A DNA stretch of 64,000 nucleotides from positions 310,001 through 374,000 of the forward strand of contig NZ_FNCO01000003.1 in the NCBI RefSeq assembly GCF_900100795.1, read 5' to 3'. Shown in pieces: positions 49,281 through 58,461 of the stretch. The notes under the pieces were generated by a model. It did not search any database, was not told the origin of the DNA, and saw nothing but the letters and a program-made list of their open reading frames with translations. Position numbers and translations under genes: made by a program. Within the stretch, counting starts at the first letter, position 1. Every line of letters starts with the position of its first letter. The stretch is from Pseudomonas abietaniphila (GTDB lineage: Bacteria; Pseudomonadota; Gammaproteobacteria; Pseudomonadales; Pseudomonadaceae).

Positions 49281-50992
49281 TGGGCGCGTCCAACAACAAG
49301 ACGCCTGCCATCGTCATTCTGGGCAAAGGTGCCCTGACCACGGCACGGCGCATCCAGCAACTGTATCCCGACGCCCTCGTTCACGGCCTGGCTGAGCGTG
49401 TGGAGGGTGCTGATCGCACGTATTCCGAGTTCGGCGCGACCCTGCGCCAGCTGTATCAGCAGGACACGCCGATCATCGCGCTGTGCGCGGCAGGTATCGT
49501 GATTCGGACACTGGCGCCGCTGTTGCTCGAGAAAGGCGCCGAGCCGCCTGTGCTGGCGGTCGCCGAGGATGGCAGTGCGGTGGTGCCGCTGCTGGGCGGA
49601 CTGGGTGGCGTCAATGTCATGGCCCGGGAGATTGCTGCGGGCTTGAACACGGCAGCGGCGATCACCACCAGCGGCGAACTGCGCTTCGGCACGTGCCTGC
49701 TCAACCCTCCGTCTGGTTATGCCCTGGGCGATCTGGAGCTGGGCAAGCGTTTCGTTTCCGATCTGTTGTCTGGCGAAAGCGTGCGCATTGAAGGCGCCGC
49801 GCCGTGGCTGGCTCAGGCGCAGTTACCGGAAGATGATCACGCCCAACTGGCGATTCATGTGGGATACGCCGAGCGTGAGCCTTGCGCCAACGAGTTGCTG
49901 ATCTACCCGCGCAATGTGTTGGTGGCGATCGAGGCCACGGTCCCTGATCCCGCCGAAGCGGTGCGCGGCGCATTGCACGAGTCGCGCATTGCCGTGCAGG
50001 CGCTCGCCTGCCTGCTGGCCAGCGAAACCGATATGGCAGACCCTGCGTTGCACGCGGCTGCCGATTCGTTGGGTGTGCCGTTGCGCTTCACCGCGCAGGC
50101 CTCGGCGGCTGACATGGCGCGGCAAGCACTGCCGCAACTGCTGCCACCGCTCAGCCCGGTTCATGGCATCGCTATCGCCGTGGCGACAGAACCCCTGGAC
50201 ATCGAACGCATTGGTCGCGGCCGCGGACGACTGGCGGTGATCGGGCTTGGGCCTGGCGCTGCCGAGTTCATGATTCCGGCCGTGAAAGCTGAACTCGCCC
50301 GCGCCAACGACGTGTTGGGTTACGAGACTTACGTGCGCATGGCGGGTCCGTTCCGGGCCGATCAGGTCCTGCATTGCACGGACAACCGTGAAGAAATGCA
50401 GCGCGCGCGTCACGCGTTTGAACTGGCCGCGCAAGGGCGTTCGGTGGTGGTGGTGTCCTCCGGGGACCCAGGTGTGTTCGCCATGGCATCCGCGGTGCTG
50501 GAGGCGCTGCATGAATCCGACGATGCACAGTGGCACGCCGTTGACCTGGAAATCCTGCCCGGCGTTTCGGCCTCGCTGGCGACGGCGGCTCAGGCGGGCG
50601 CCCCTTTGGGGCACGACTTCTGCGTCATGTCCCTGTCCGACAACCTCAAGCCCTGGGAGATCATCGAAAAGCGGCTGGACCTGGCGTGCCAGGCCGATCT
50701 GGCGCTGGCGTTTTACAACCCGATTTCGCGATCCCGTCCTTGGCAACTGGGGCGTGCACTGGAGATCGTGCGTTTGCATCGCGTGCCTGAGACACCGGTC
50801 ACGCTGGGCCGCGACATCGGCCGTCCGGGCCAAACCCTGCGCGTGATCACCCTGGGCGAGCTGACGCCGGAGCAGGTCGACATGCGCACGATGGTGCTAG
50901 TCGGTTCGTCGACGACCTGTGTGTTTCCACGTGCCAATGGCGATCAGTGGGTGTACACGCCGAGGTGGTACGGCGAGAAACCGGTCAAGTGA
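49280..50992 (+). CDS. cobJ: Fused CbiG/CobE-like and precorrin-3B C17-methyltransferase CobJ
   Basis: This 570-aa protein has two parts. Residues about 1-320 form a CbiG/CobE-like region (PAIVILGKGALTTARRIQQL, then PVLAVAEDGSAVVPLLGGLG and ALHESRIAVQALACLLASE). Residues about 320-570 form the CobJ tetrapyrrole methylase (LAVIGLGPGAAEFMIPAVKA, then VVSSGDPGVFAMASAV and ILPGVSASLATAAQAGAPLG). It contracts the ring of precorrin-3B and methylates C17. The ATG at 49280 shares a base with the cobI stop. It ends the cobGHIJ operon. Confidence 0.93.
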   Translation: MGASNNKTPAIVILGKGALTTARRIQQLYPDALVHGLAERVEGADRTYSEFGATLRQLYQQDTPIIALCAAGIVIRTLAPLLLEKGAEPPVLAVAEDGSAVVPLLGGLGGVNVMAREIAAGLNTAAAITTSGELRFGTCLLNPPSGYALGDLELGKRFVSDLLSGESVRIEGAAPWLAQAQLPEDDHAQLAIHVGYAEREPCANELLIYPRNVLVAIEATVPDPAEAVRGALHESRIAVQALACLLASETDMADPALHAAADSLGVPLRFTAQASAADMARQALPQLLPPLSPVHGIAIAVATEPLDIERIGRGRGRLAVIGLGPGAAEFMIPAVKAELARANDVLGYETYVRMAGPFRADQVLHCTDNREEMQRARHAFELAAQGRSVVVVSSGDPGVFAMASAVLEALHESDDAQWHAVDLEILPGVSASLATAAQAGAPLGHDFCVMSLSDNLKPWEIIEKRLDLACQADLALAFYNPISRSRPWQLGRALEIVRLHRVPETPVTLGRDIGRPGQTLRVITLGELTPEQVDMRTMVLVGSSTTCVFPRANGDQWVYTPRWYGEKPVK

Positions 50993-51334
50993 TCTGACGG
51001 ACTTTTCCCAACGAAGCGTGGGATGGATCTGGACGTCGGAGAGGTAATGTCCGCGCGTTCCTGATGAATCTCGCTCTCTCGCCCGCTGAAACAGAATCAA
51101 CTGAGCGACGCCCTGCGTCGCTTGCTTCCCACGGCGCTCATAAATCGCTAGCGAACCCTTTACCCATGGTGCGGTGATGCCGTTGGCGCAGATGCCTTGC
51201 TCAATCCACCTTGTAGGATCTGCCTTTCTCACCGCCCGACTTCCTGTCCCGGGTCGCCTGTTTTCAATTGGCAAAAGTTGATTAATCTCGGTCGTGTCCA
51301 GTGAAGGACATGACTTATTTAAGGGATTAAACAG
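50993..51334. other. Gene-free region before the three-paralogue cluster
   Basis: This 342-bp stretch shows no gene that I can support. It holds the short repeat TGTCC-AGTGAA-GGACA near the ribosome site of the next gene. An ORF on the minus strand overlaps most of it but has no family features. The promoter of the next gene must lie here; I cannot assign it. Confidence 0.4.
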
Positions 51335-52135
51335 ATGAGCTTTGAAACAGGTATGAACAGCGACAACACGCGGGCTTTTATCGCCAACAGTGATATGGCT
51401 GACGGTGCGCTGTCGCTGATGGATCATATTGCGGCATTGAACCAACCCATGGCACTGAGTAATGCCGAGCCGGCTGAGGGCGCCGTGGTAGGCAGTAACT
51501 TGCTCGCCTTTGCCGAAGGGGTGTCGCGGCAGAACAAAGAAGACGTCATGGACTCGTTCCTGTTCGCGACACTGGTGGCCAACAGGGCGGCCAATCCAGA
51601 AGACAACAGCGCAGCGTGGTACGCCAAATTCAACGAAGTCCTCTCGGCCATAGGCTGGTTCTCGAATAGCTGGAGTTTTGCGCGCTACCGCTCGACCCAC
51701 CAGCGTTTCAGCATGGATCAGGCAGCGATTGAGATTTTGGGCTCTGCTATTGCCGCGGCGACGCTGCCGGGCCCTGCGTCGGCTGCGATGTTGAAGGTTG
51801 CGGGGGATGCGGTGAAAGCGCTCAAAGCGCAGGAAAAACCGCTACGCCTGTTTGAGCGCCAGACCAAGTTCCACAACGGTGCAAGCTTCCGCATCGGTGC
51901 ATGCGCCGAGTCGGCAGACGGCACGGTCAATCTGGCGATGGGGGCGGTCAACTTCCTCACCTCGTCCAACGTCACCGACGTATTGTTCTGGGAGTGGAAC
52001 AGCACCCAGGTCCGGACCTTCCGTGGTGAAAACACGCTGGTCCTGAATACTCGGATGTATGCGCAGAATCGACTGCTCATCCAGCAAAAGCTGGGCAATA
52101 ACGCCAAGTCGGCGATTGAAGAGTTTGATATCTAG
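51335..52135 (+). CDS. Unknown protein A of a three-paralogue cluster
   Basis: This 266-aa protein is not one I recognise. There is no signal peptide or clear membrane helix, except a hydrophobic Ala-rich stretch near residues 130-160 (AAIEILGSAIAAATLPGPAS). Residues 53-110 contain SNLLAFAEGVSRQNKEDVMD and SFLFATLVANR, which match the next two proteins. The C-terminal 80 residues (FRIGACAESADGTVNLAMGA, and on to YAQNRLLIQQKLGNNAKSAI) also match them. The ribosome site is AAGGGA. A strong terminator follows, so it may be transcribed alone and more than the next two genes. Confidence 0.72.
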   Translation: MSFETGMNSDNTRAFIANSDMADGALSLMDHIAALNQPMALSNAEPAEGAVVGSNLLAFAEGVSRQNKEDVMDSFLFATLVANRAANPEDNSAAWYAKFNEVLSAIGWFSNSWSFARYRSTHQRFSMDQAAIEILGSAIAAATLPGPASAAMLKVAGDAVKALKAQEKPLRLFERQTKFHNGASFRIGACAESADGTVNLAMGAVNFLTSSNVTDVLFWEWNSTQVRTFRGENTLVLNTRMYAQNRLLIQQKLGNNAKSAIEEFDI

Positions 52136-52144
52136 GAATAAAGA

Positions 52145-52169
52145 AGGGGCGCCATTCGCCCCTTTTTTT
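52145..52169 (+). terminator. Terminator after protein A
   Basis: GGGGCG and CGCCCC form a perfect 6-bp GC stem with a 5-base loop (CCATT), followed by seven T. It lies between the first and second paralogue genes and is the strongest terminator of its kind in this window. Confidence 0.9.
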
Positions 52170-52186
52170 CATGCAGGGAGGTTCTC

Positions 52187-52903
52187 GTGAATCAAGGAAC
52201 GATTGAAGGGCACATCAATGCTGGCTGTGTTGTGTTCATGTCTGCGGCCTGCAGCGAGCAGCAAAAAAAAGACGTGATGGACTGCACGCTCTACACGCAA
52301 CTGGCCGCGTCCAAACGGCACTCTCGTTTTGATGCCGCAGTGGATTGGCGGCATACCTGGCTGGCCGCGTTGAACAGGTTTGGCTGGGCAGTAAGAAGTC
52401 ATGACAGTCGCAGCTTGCCGGCTGCTGAAACTGGACAGGGCACCGTGTGGGACTGGCTCGAAAAACAGCTGCCGTCTTTTATGCCCAACGCACTTTTTTC
52501 GCAGGGTGCTGCATTCGCCAGGGGCGCGGTAGAGGCACGTCCCGATCAACCCGCTGTGGCGATGTTGAACCGCCAGGCCATTGAAATAGCTTCATCTGAA
52601 GGCCCGGCGTCCGGCGTGTCTGAACGAAAGATAGCCTTGCAGGTGGCGGTGTGTGGGCCGACGACCGGGCTTGGCCTCGTGGTGCTCTCGTTCACGACGC
52701 GTCAGCCCCCGAATGGGGAGCTTCTGGCTGAGGTGTTCGACCCTAAGAAGGTGCTAGGCAATATCGAGATGGCGTTTTACTCCGCGCACGTGATGGAAAT
52801 CGTCTACGCGCAGTTCCGGGAAAAGATAGCGCAGGCTCTCGACGACCGTCGCGCGGATGGGGTGTGTGCCCTTCAGGAGGCCCGCGATGTCCAGTCGCAG
52901 TGA
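52187..52903 (+). CDS. Unknown protein B of the three-paralogue cluster
   Basis: This 238-aa protein starts at a GTG with a strong GGGAGG site. The N-terminal part FMSAACSEQQKKDVMDCTLY aligns with protein A near its VMDSFLF motif, and a W-x-L-x-x-x-R-F motif follows (HTWLAALNRFGWAV). The C-terminal part (RKIALQVAVCGPTTGLGLVV) aligns with the C-terminal regions of A and C. No catalytic motif, signal peptide or TM helix is clear. It overlaps protein C by 17 bp. Confidence 0.7.
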   Translation: MNQGTIEGHINAGCVVFMSAACSEQQKKDVMDCTLYTQLAASKRHSRFDAAVDWRHTWLAALNRFGWAVRSHDSRSLPAAETGQGTVWDWLEKQLPSFMPNALFSQGAAFARGAVEARPDQPAVAMLNRQAIEIASSEGPASGVSERKIALQVAVCGPTTGLGLVVLSFTTRQPPNGELLAEVFDPKKVLGNIEMAFYSAHVMEIVYAQFREKIAQALDDRRADGVCALQEARDVQSQ

Positions 52904-53525
52904 CACCCTGTTGATGGGAAATAATCTGCTCTCGTTTGAGGCATCCATTCCCGGAAGCGTCCGTGACGACATTCTTGACTGCCTGTTGTACGCAGAGCAG
53001 TCGGCGGACAAGAAGCATGATCGCAGCGTCCAGTGGAAGCTGTGGATCGAGCAGTTCCAGCGGGTGATTTATCAGAAAGGCGGTCGGTTGACCGGGTCGA
53101 TCAATCCTGATCAGGTGGTCATCGAGCATATCCGGGAGCTGCGGTATGTCCCGTACATGATTGCAGGGAGCGCCACTTCCCGTGAGTTACAGGCCGTGCT
53201 TGAACGTTCTATCAGCACGCTGCTGGACAGCAGCCATGCGAAGACCTTCTTCAATTCGTGGTTTTCGTCCGGTCGCTCCGAGAGTTTCCAGGTCATTCCC
53301 TGCGTGGTCGGCCAAGGCGGCGTTAACATTCTGGTGTGCGGTCTGCAGATGACCACGCGGGCTTTCAAGCCCGGACGTGTTCCCTGGGAAGTGCTGGGCG
53401 GTGACCTGACCATTCGTTCCAACGGAGGCTCATTCTTGCTCACCGAAGACAGCTACCAACCCTACAGGGAGGGCATCAAGGCATATCTGAACCGGCGGGC
53501 CCGCCAGGCGATTCTTGAGCTCTAA
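52887..53525 (+). CDS. Unknown protein C of the three-paralogue cluster
   Basis: This 212-aa protein has a perfect AGGAGG site at 52875-52880 and an ATG at 52887. Residues about 11-45 (NNLLSFEASIPGSVRDDILD, then CLLYAEQSADKK) align with A and B. Its C-terminal part (FQVIPCVVGQGGVNILVCGL) aligns too. It ends before the converging marC gene. I do not recognise the family. Its overlap with B indicates that B and C are made in fixed ratio. Confidence 0.7.
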   Translation: MSSRSDTLLMGNNLLSFEASIPGSVRDDILDCLLYAEQSADKKHDRSVQWKLWIEQFQRVIYQKGGRLTGSINPDQVVIEHIRELRYVPYMIAGSATSRELQAVLERSISTLLDSSHAKTFFNSWFSSGRSESFQVIPCVVGQGGVNILVCGLQMTTRAFKPGRVPWEVLGGDLTIRSNGGSFLLTEDSYQPYREGIKAYLNRRARQAILEL

Positions 53526-53545
53526 CCGCTTTTCGTTGAAGGGAT

Positions 53546-54142
53546 TCAAGGCACCAGATAACCCTTGATGCCGGTGAAGATGATCTGCGCGGCCAGTGCA
53601 CAGACAAACAATCCCATGAGGCGGCTGACGATTTGCAGGCCCTGATCGCCCAACACGCGTTCGATGCTGTTGGACAGGTAAAGCACCACGCCTACGGTGA
53701 AACTCGCCAGCGCAATGCTAACGATGGCGGTCAGCTTGTCGTCCCAATGGGGCTGGCTGACGCCCATCACCAGCAAGGCGCCGATGGTGCCGGGGCCGAC
53801 GGTGATCGGGATGGTCAGTGGAACGATGGTGACGTCTTGCTGCACGTTGTCGGTCTGAACGCCGGATTTACCCTGCGCCATGCCCAGCGCGGAGATGAAC
53901 AGCACGCTTCCGGCGCCAATTCGAAAGGCGTCGGCAGTGATGCCGAAGACACTGAAAATCACGCGCCCGAACAGGTACAGCAACACGCTCGACACCAGTG
54001 TCGCAAACGCAACTTTCCACGCCAGGTAACGGCGCTCTTTGCGCGAGTAGCCTCGGCTCAGGCTGATAAAGCAGGACAAGACGAAGAACGGGCTATAGAG
54101 CACCAGCATCTTCAGGTAAACGCTGAACAACACATGCAGCAT
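53546..54142 (-). CDS. MarC-family membrane protein
   Basis: This 198-aa inner-membrane protein of the MarC/YchE family has six hydrophobic segments. The motifs SPFFVLSCFISLSRGYSRKE near the start and PLTIPITVGPGTIGALLVMG in the middle are typical. Despite the name, the family is not established as a drug pump; its function is unclear. I chose the ATG at 54142; the frame is open to 54178 but the extra residues are polar. It lies downstream of retS. Confidence 0.86.
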   Translation of the reverse strand: MLHVLFSVYLKMLVLYSPFFVLSCFISLSRGYSRKERRYLAWKVAFATLVSSVLLYLFGRVIFSVFGITADAFRIGAGSVLFISALGMAQGKSGVQTDNVQQDVTIVPLTIPITVGPGTIGALLVMGVSQPHWDDKLTAIVSIALASFTVGVVLYLSNSIERVLGDQGLQIVSRLMGLFVCALAAQIIFTGIKGYLVP

Positions 54143-54207
54143 GGTTTGAGCTCGTGGCGGCAGATTTGGACGGGGCAAGTCTATCAGGCGCCGCGCAAGC
54201 CGGAGGT

Positions 54208-57057
54208 TCAGTTTTGCTGATAGCGTTCCGGGTCGCCCGCGTCTATGTCTACCTGCTTGCGCGCCCGTTGCTCGACCCAGTACTCCACCAGCTCTCGCAG
54301 TTGAGACAGCTCCACGGGTTTGGACATATGCCCGTCCATGCCTGACTGGCGGGCGCGGTCCTTGTGTTCGGCCAGAATGTGGGCGGTCAGCGCGACCACA
54401 GGGGTGCGTGTCCGCTGATTACCCACCTCCCAGGCGCGTAATTGCTGGGTCGCCGAGAAACCGTCGAGAATCGGCATTTCACAATCCATCAGCACCAGGT
54501 CGTAGCGCTGGGCTTTCATCGCCCTCAGCGCTTCTTCGCCATTGCTGGCGGTGTCGGGCTGAAGATTGAGTTTGCCCAGCATGCCGCGAATCACCTTGGT
54601 AGAGATGCTGTTGTCTTCTGCAACGAGGATGCGGAAGTCGGTGGGCACATCGACCTCGAGGTTGACGACAGGCGAGGGTGGAAACGGTGCCTGGCCTTTG
54701 TTGCGCTGATTGAGTTCGTCGGCCAGCGTGGTTTTCAGGGTGTAACCGGCCACAGGTTTGGCAAGGATGCGTTTGACCCCGGCATTGCGTGCGATGACCT
54801 TGCTCGGCGCATTGCTGATGCCGGTGAGCATGATCAGCAGAATGTCGTGGTTGAGGCTTGGGTCTTCCTTGATCTTGGCGGCCAGCTGCATGCCGGTCAT
54901 GCCGGGCATGTTCTGGTCGAGCAACACGATGTCGAAGTAATCGCGCAGGTGCGCTTTGGTGCGCAGCAGGGCTAGGGCTTCTTTGCCTGACGGCACTGCG
55001 CTGACGTTCAAACCCCAGGCGCTGCATTGCTGGACAAGCACCTTGCGGCACGTGTCGTTGTCGTCCACCACGAGCACGCGCGCGCCTTTGAGCGGGCTGT
55101 CGAGGTCGGCAGGGGGTTGTTCCAGTCGCTCAGCGTCCAGCGGCAGGCTCAGCCACAAGGTGCTGCCCTGATTGCTGCCACTCTGAATACCGAATTCGCC
55201 GTTCATCAGCAGGATCAGCTGGCGTGCGATCACCAGCCCCAAGTGGCCGCCGACCTTGCTCGCCGCCAGGAAGTTCTTGCTGTGCAGTTCAGCATGCAGC
55301 AAGGCGTCACGCTCTTTGGGGGTGAGTGGCGTACCGCTGTCCTGAACGGCGATGCGCAAACGCGGTTTTCCTCCGCGGGAGTCGAGGGCGACCACCAGCA
55401 AGATCTCGCCCTCGTCGGTCTTTTTTAACGCGTTTTCCAGCAGGCTGAGCAGTGTCTGTCGCAGGCGGGTCGGGTCGCCACTGATCACCCGCGGGACCTG
55501 CGGCTGAATGAAACTGATCAGCTCGACGCTCTGCTGTTCGGCCTTCGCGCGGAAAATGCTGAGGCAATCTTCGATCATGGCGTTGAGGTCGAACTGCACA
55601 TCATCCAGTTCGATCTGCCCGGACTCAAGCTTGGTGATGTCGAGGATTTCGTTGATCAACGTCAGCAGCTCATTGCCAGCGCTGTGAATCGTCTGCACGT
55701 AGTCGCGTTGTTTGACCGACAACGGTGTGCCCAGCAATAACTCGGTCATGCCGAGCACGCCGTTCATGGGTGTACGGATCTCGTGGCTGATTTTCGCCAG
55801 GAATTCAGCTTTGGCGTTGATCTCGGCAGTGCTCGCCGCGAGCTCCCGACTGATGCTGAAGTTGTCTTCGGTGATGCTGCGATGGCGCTCGCTCAGCGCG
55901 ATGCTCATCAGCAGACCACACAGGCAGAACATGCCCATTACCGCGATGATCAGGGTCTGCGCAGCGATGGTCGTCAGCCAGAGCATGGCCGGCAGGATCA
56001 CCAGATTGCCCAGGTTGAACACAATCATCGCGATGACGAACGGACGTGCGGGCGCATAGCCTTTTTGCAGGTGATAGATCGACACCAGCGTGATCGTGAG
56101 CGTGGTGAGGGCCACCAGCAGGAAGGTCAGAAGATTCAGCGGCAGCGTGTCGACGAACAACACCAGCAAACCGCCGAAGCCGACGACCAACAACACGCTC
56201 ATCAGCAATCGGTTCAACGCTTCAACGCCGCGCTGGACGAAGAAACAATAGGCGTACATCAGGCCCGTGGCGGCCGCGAGCAGGAGGGCAAGGTGAGCGC
56301 TGGGGGTCTGTGCCAGATGCCAGTGCGGCAACCAGGGTGCCTGCAGGTTGAGCAGCAACAGGGCGCTCAGGCCCAGAAAACCTTCGCAGGCTGCGAGCCA
56401 CAAACTGCTGACCGAGCGCGATTGGGCGAAGCGTGTGATGTTCTGCACGATCAACATGATCAGCGAGCCGAAGAACAGCCCGAGTAACAGCGGCCGGCGT
56501 TCGTCAGCAGCGCTTGCGACCGCAGCTTCCAGCGAAATGTTGGGCCGTAGTTCCTGTTCGGACTTCAGACGCAGGTAGAGGTCCAGCGGCTTGTCGCTCT
56601 GTGGAACCGGCAACAGAAAGTCGATGGAGGGTAACGGTTGAGCGGAACGAGGGACTTTGTTGCCGGAGCGTGAGTGATCGATCAGGGTATCGCCGTCGAG
56701 CACATACATGTCAACGGTGGCCAGGTCCGGAGCGAAGATACGCACCAGTTGTTCGTGGTCGGTGGGTGGCAGGAGGTAGTGCAGCCACAGCGCCGATTCA
56801 CGGCTGGTGGCGCGAACCTGGTCAAGTTCGACCGGGCTGAACTGGGAGGCGTAATGCGCAGAGCGGATGTCGCTGAGTTGCAGGTTGGCCTGATCGTCGA
56901 CAAGGGTCGACCATCCTGCGCTGACCTCGGCGGATGCCGTTGGGACACAGAGCAGGGTCATCATGGCGATGATCAAACAAGTGGCAATCCTGAGCCAGCG
57001 CACGGCGAAATCCCTTCGTGAATGAAGCCAGTTGACTCTGGGGCGGCACTGGATCAT
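54208..57057 (-). CDS. retS: Hybrid sensor kinase RetS
   Basis: This 949-aa protein has an N-terminal signal/anchor (residues about 20-43), a periplasmic 7TMR-DISM extracellular domain (about 44-175), and seven membrane helices (about 190-400). A HisKA domain follows with H425 in AKISHEIRTPMNG, then a HATPase (about 535-650), and two receiver domains with D714 (VLLDQNMPG) and D858 (VLMDCEMPI). These match the layout of P. aeruginosa RetS, whose REC2 Asp is D858 as I recall. RetS blocks GacS by forming heterodimers and so favours the acute lifestyle over biofilm. The purD-purH-fis-dusB neighbours also match. Confidence 0.9.
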   Translation of the reverse strand: MIQCRPRVNWLHSRRDFAVRWLRIATCLIIAMMTLLCVPTASAEVSAGWSTLVDDQANLQLSDIRSAHYASQFSPVELDQVRATSRESALWLHYLLPPTDHEQLVRIFAPDLATVDMYVLDGDTLIDHSRSGNKVPRSAQPLPSIDFLLPVPQSDKPLDLYLRLKSEQELRPNISLEAAVASAADERRPLLLGLFFGSLIMLIVQNITRFAQSRSVSSLWLAACEGFLGLSALLLLNLQAPWLPHWHLAQTPSAHLALLLAAATGLMYAYCFFVQRGVEALNRLLMSVLLVVGFGGLLVLFVDTLPLNLLTFLLVALTTLTITLVSIYHLQKGYAPARPFVIAMIVFNLGNLVILPAMLWLTTIAAQTLIIAVMGMFCLCGLLMSIALSERHRSITEDNFSISRELAASTAEINAKAEFLAKISHEIRTPMNGVLGMTELLLGTPLSVKQRDYVQTIHSAGNELLTLINEILDITKLESGQIELDDVQFDLNAMIEDCLSIFRAKAEQQSVELISFIQPQVPRVISGDPTRLRQTLLSLLENALKKTDEGEILLVVALDSRGGKPRLRIAVQDSGTPLTPKERDALLHAELHSKNFLAASKVGGHLGLVIARQLILLMNGEFGIQSGSNQGSTLWLSLPLDAERLEQPPADLDSPLKGARVLVVDDNDTCRKVLVQQCSAWGLNVSAVPSGKEALALLRTKAHLRDYFDIVLLDQNMPGMTGMQLAAKIKEDPSLNHDILLIMLTGISNAPSKVIARNAGVKRILAKPVAGYTLKTTLADELNQRNKGQAPFPPSPVVNLEVDVPTDFRILVAEDNSISTKVIRGMLGKLNLQPDTASNGEEALRAMKAQRYDLVLMDCEMPILDGFSATQQLRAWEVGNQRTRTPVVALTAHILAEHKDRARQSGMDGHMSKPVELSQLRELVEYWVEQRARKQVDIDAGDPERYQQN

Positions 57058-57096
57058 CAGCCGGTTCTCCCAAAGGAGAACCGGCTGGCGCCAGAC

Positions 57097-58392
57097 TTAC
57101 TCCAGATGTTCGCCGCGTTCCCGGGCAATGGCGCGATAGCCAATGTCCTTGCGGTAAAAACAGCCTTTCCAGTCAATCTTTGCAGCCAGTTCGTACGCCT
57201 GCTTCTGGGCCTCGCCTACGCTGTCACCCAGCGCGGTTGCGCACAGAACGCGGCCACCGGACGTCACCACTTGGCCGTCACTGAGCGCCGTACCGGCGTG
57301 GAACACCTTGCCCGGCAATGCGGCAGCGGCATCCAGGCCGTTGATCGCGTCGCCTTTGGCGTAATCGGCAGGATAACCGCCTGCCGCCAACACGATGCCC
57401 AGGCTCGGACGTGGGTCCCATTGAGCCTCGACTTTATCCAGAGCTTGCGCCAATGCAGCCTCGACCAGCAAGACCAGACTTGATTGCAGACGCAGCATGA
57501 CCGGCTGGGTTTCCGGATCGCCGAAGCGGCAGTTGAACTCGATGACCTTCGGGTTTCCGGCCTTGTCGATCATGAGACCAGCATAGAGGAAGCCGGTGTA
57601 AACGTTACCTTCGTCTGCCATGCCTCTGACAGTCGGCCAGATCACCTGATCCATCACGCGCTGGTGAACGTCGGCGGTGACCACCGGAGCAGGCGAGTAC
57701 GCGCCCATGCCGCCGGTGTTCGGACCGCTGTCGCCATCGCCCACGCGCTTGTGGTCCTGGCTGGTGGCCATTGGCAGCACGTTCTTGCCGTCGACCATGA
57801 CGATGAAGCTGGCTTCTTCGCCGTCGAGGAATTCTTCGATGACAACGCGCGAACCCGCGTCGCCGAAGGTGTTGCCTGCGAGCATGTCGCGCACGGCTTC
57901 TTCGGCTTCTTCCAGGGTCATGGCGACGATGACGCCTTTACCGGCTGCCAGGCCATCGGCCTTGATCACGATCGGTGCGCCTATTTCGCGCAGGTAAGCC
58001 AGCGCAGGTTCGATCTCGGTGAAGTTCTGGTAGTCGGCGGTCGGGATCTTGTGACGCGCCAGGAAGTCCTTGGTGAAGGCTTTCGAACCTTCCAGCTGTG
58101 CAGCGCCCTTGGTCGGACCGAAGCAGTCCAGACCACGGGAACGGAACAGGTCGACCACGCCGGCCACCAGCGGAACTTCCGGGCCGACGATGGTGAGCGA
58201 AACGTTCTTCTGGGCGAAGTCAGCCAGTTGCTCAAGCGCCAGGACGTCGATGGCGACGTTCTCGCACTTGGCTTCGATGGCCGTACCCGCGTTGCCTGGC
58301 GCAACGAAAACCTTCTGGACGCGCGGATCCTGCGCAACCTTCCAGGCCAGAGCGTGTTCACGGCCACCGCTGCCGATGATGAGTACGTTCAT
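57097..58392 (-). CDS. purD: Phosphoribosylamine-glycine ligase PurD
   Basis: This 431-aa ATP-grasp enzyme makes glycinamide ribonucleotide in purine synthesis. It begins MNVLIIGSGGREHALAWKVA, and has KADGLAAGKGVIVAMTLEEA and GDGDSGPNTGGMGAYSPAPV. I chose the ATG at 58392; the frame is open for 13 codons upstream, but these lie outside the conserved start. It lies 39 bp upstream of retS, on the same strand, and follows purH across a REP pair. Confidence 0.96.
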   Translation of the reverse strand: MNVLIIGSGGREHALAWKVAQDPRVQKVFVAPGNAGTAIEAKCENVAIDVLALEQLADFAQKNVSLTIVGPEVPLVAGVVDLFRSRGLDCFGPTKGAAQLEGSKAFTKDFLARHKIPTADYQNFTEIEPALAYLREIGAPIVIKADGLAAGKGVIVAMTLEEAEEAVRDMLAGNTFGDAGSRVVIEEFLDGEEASFIVMVDGKNVLPMATSQDHKRVGDGDSGPNTGGMGAYSPAPVVTADVHQRVMDQVIWPTVRGMADEGNVYTGFLYAGLMIDKAGNPKVIEFNCRFGDPETQPVMLRLQSSLVLLVEAALAQALDKVEAQWDPRPSLGIVLAAGGYPADYAKGDAINGLDAAAALPGKVFHAGTALSDGQVVTSGGRVLCATALGDSVGEAQKQAYELAAKIDWKGCFYRKDIGYRAIARERGEHLE

Positions 58393-58461
58393 GTTTTCAA
58401 ACCTCGATGACGCTAATTCTGTGTGGGGCATACGCCGAGTTGTCGACGCAATGCCTGTCCA

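Noticed and set aside
50897..51700. A 267-aa minus-strand ORF before the three-paralogue cluster
   Set aside because: It overlaps the start of protein A and the end of cobJ. It has Arg-rich low-complexity text without a recognised family, so I regard it as a shadow.
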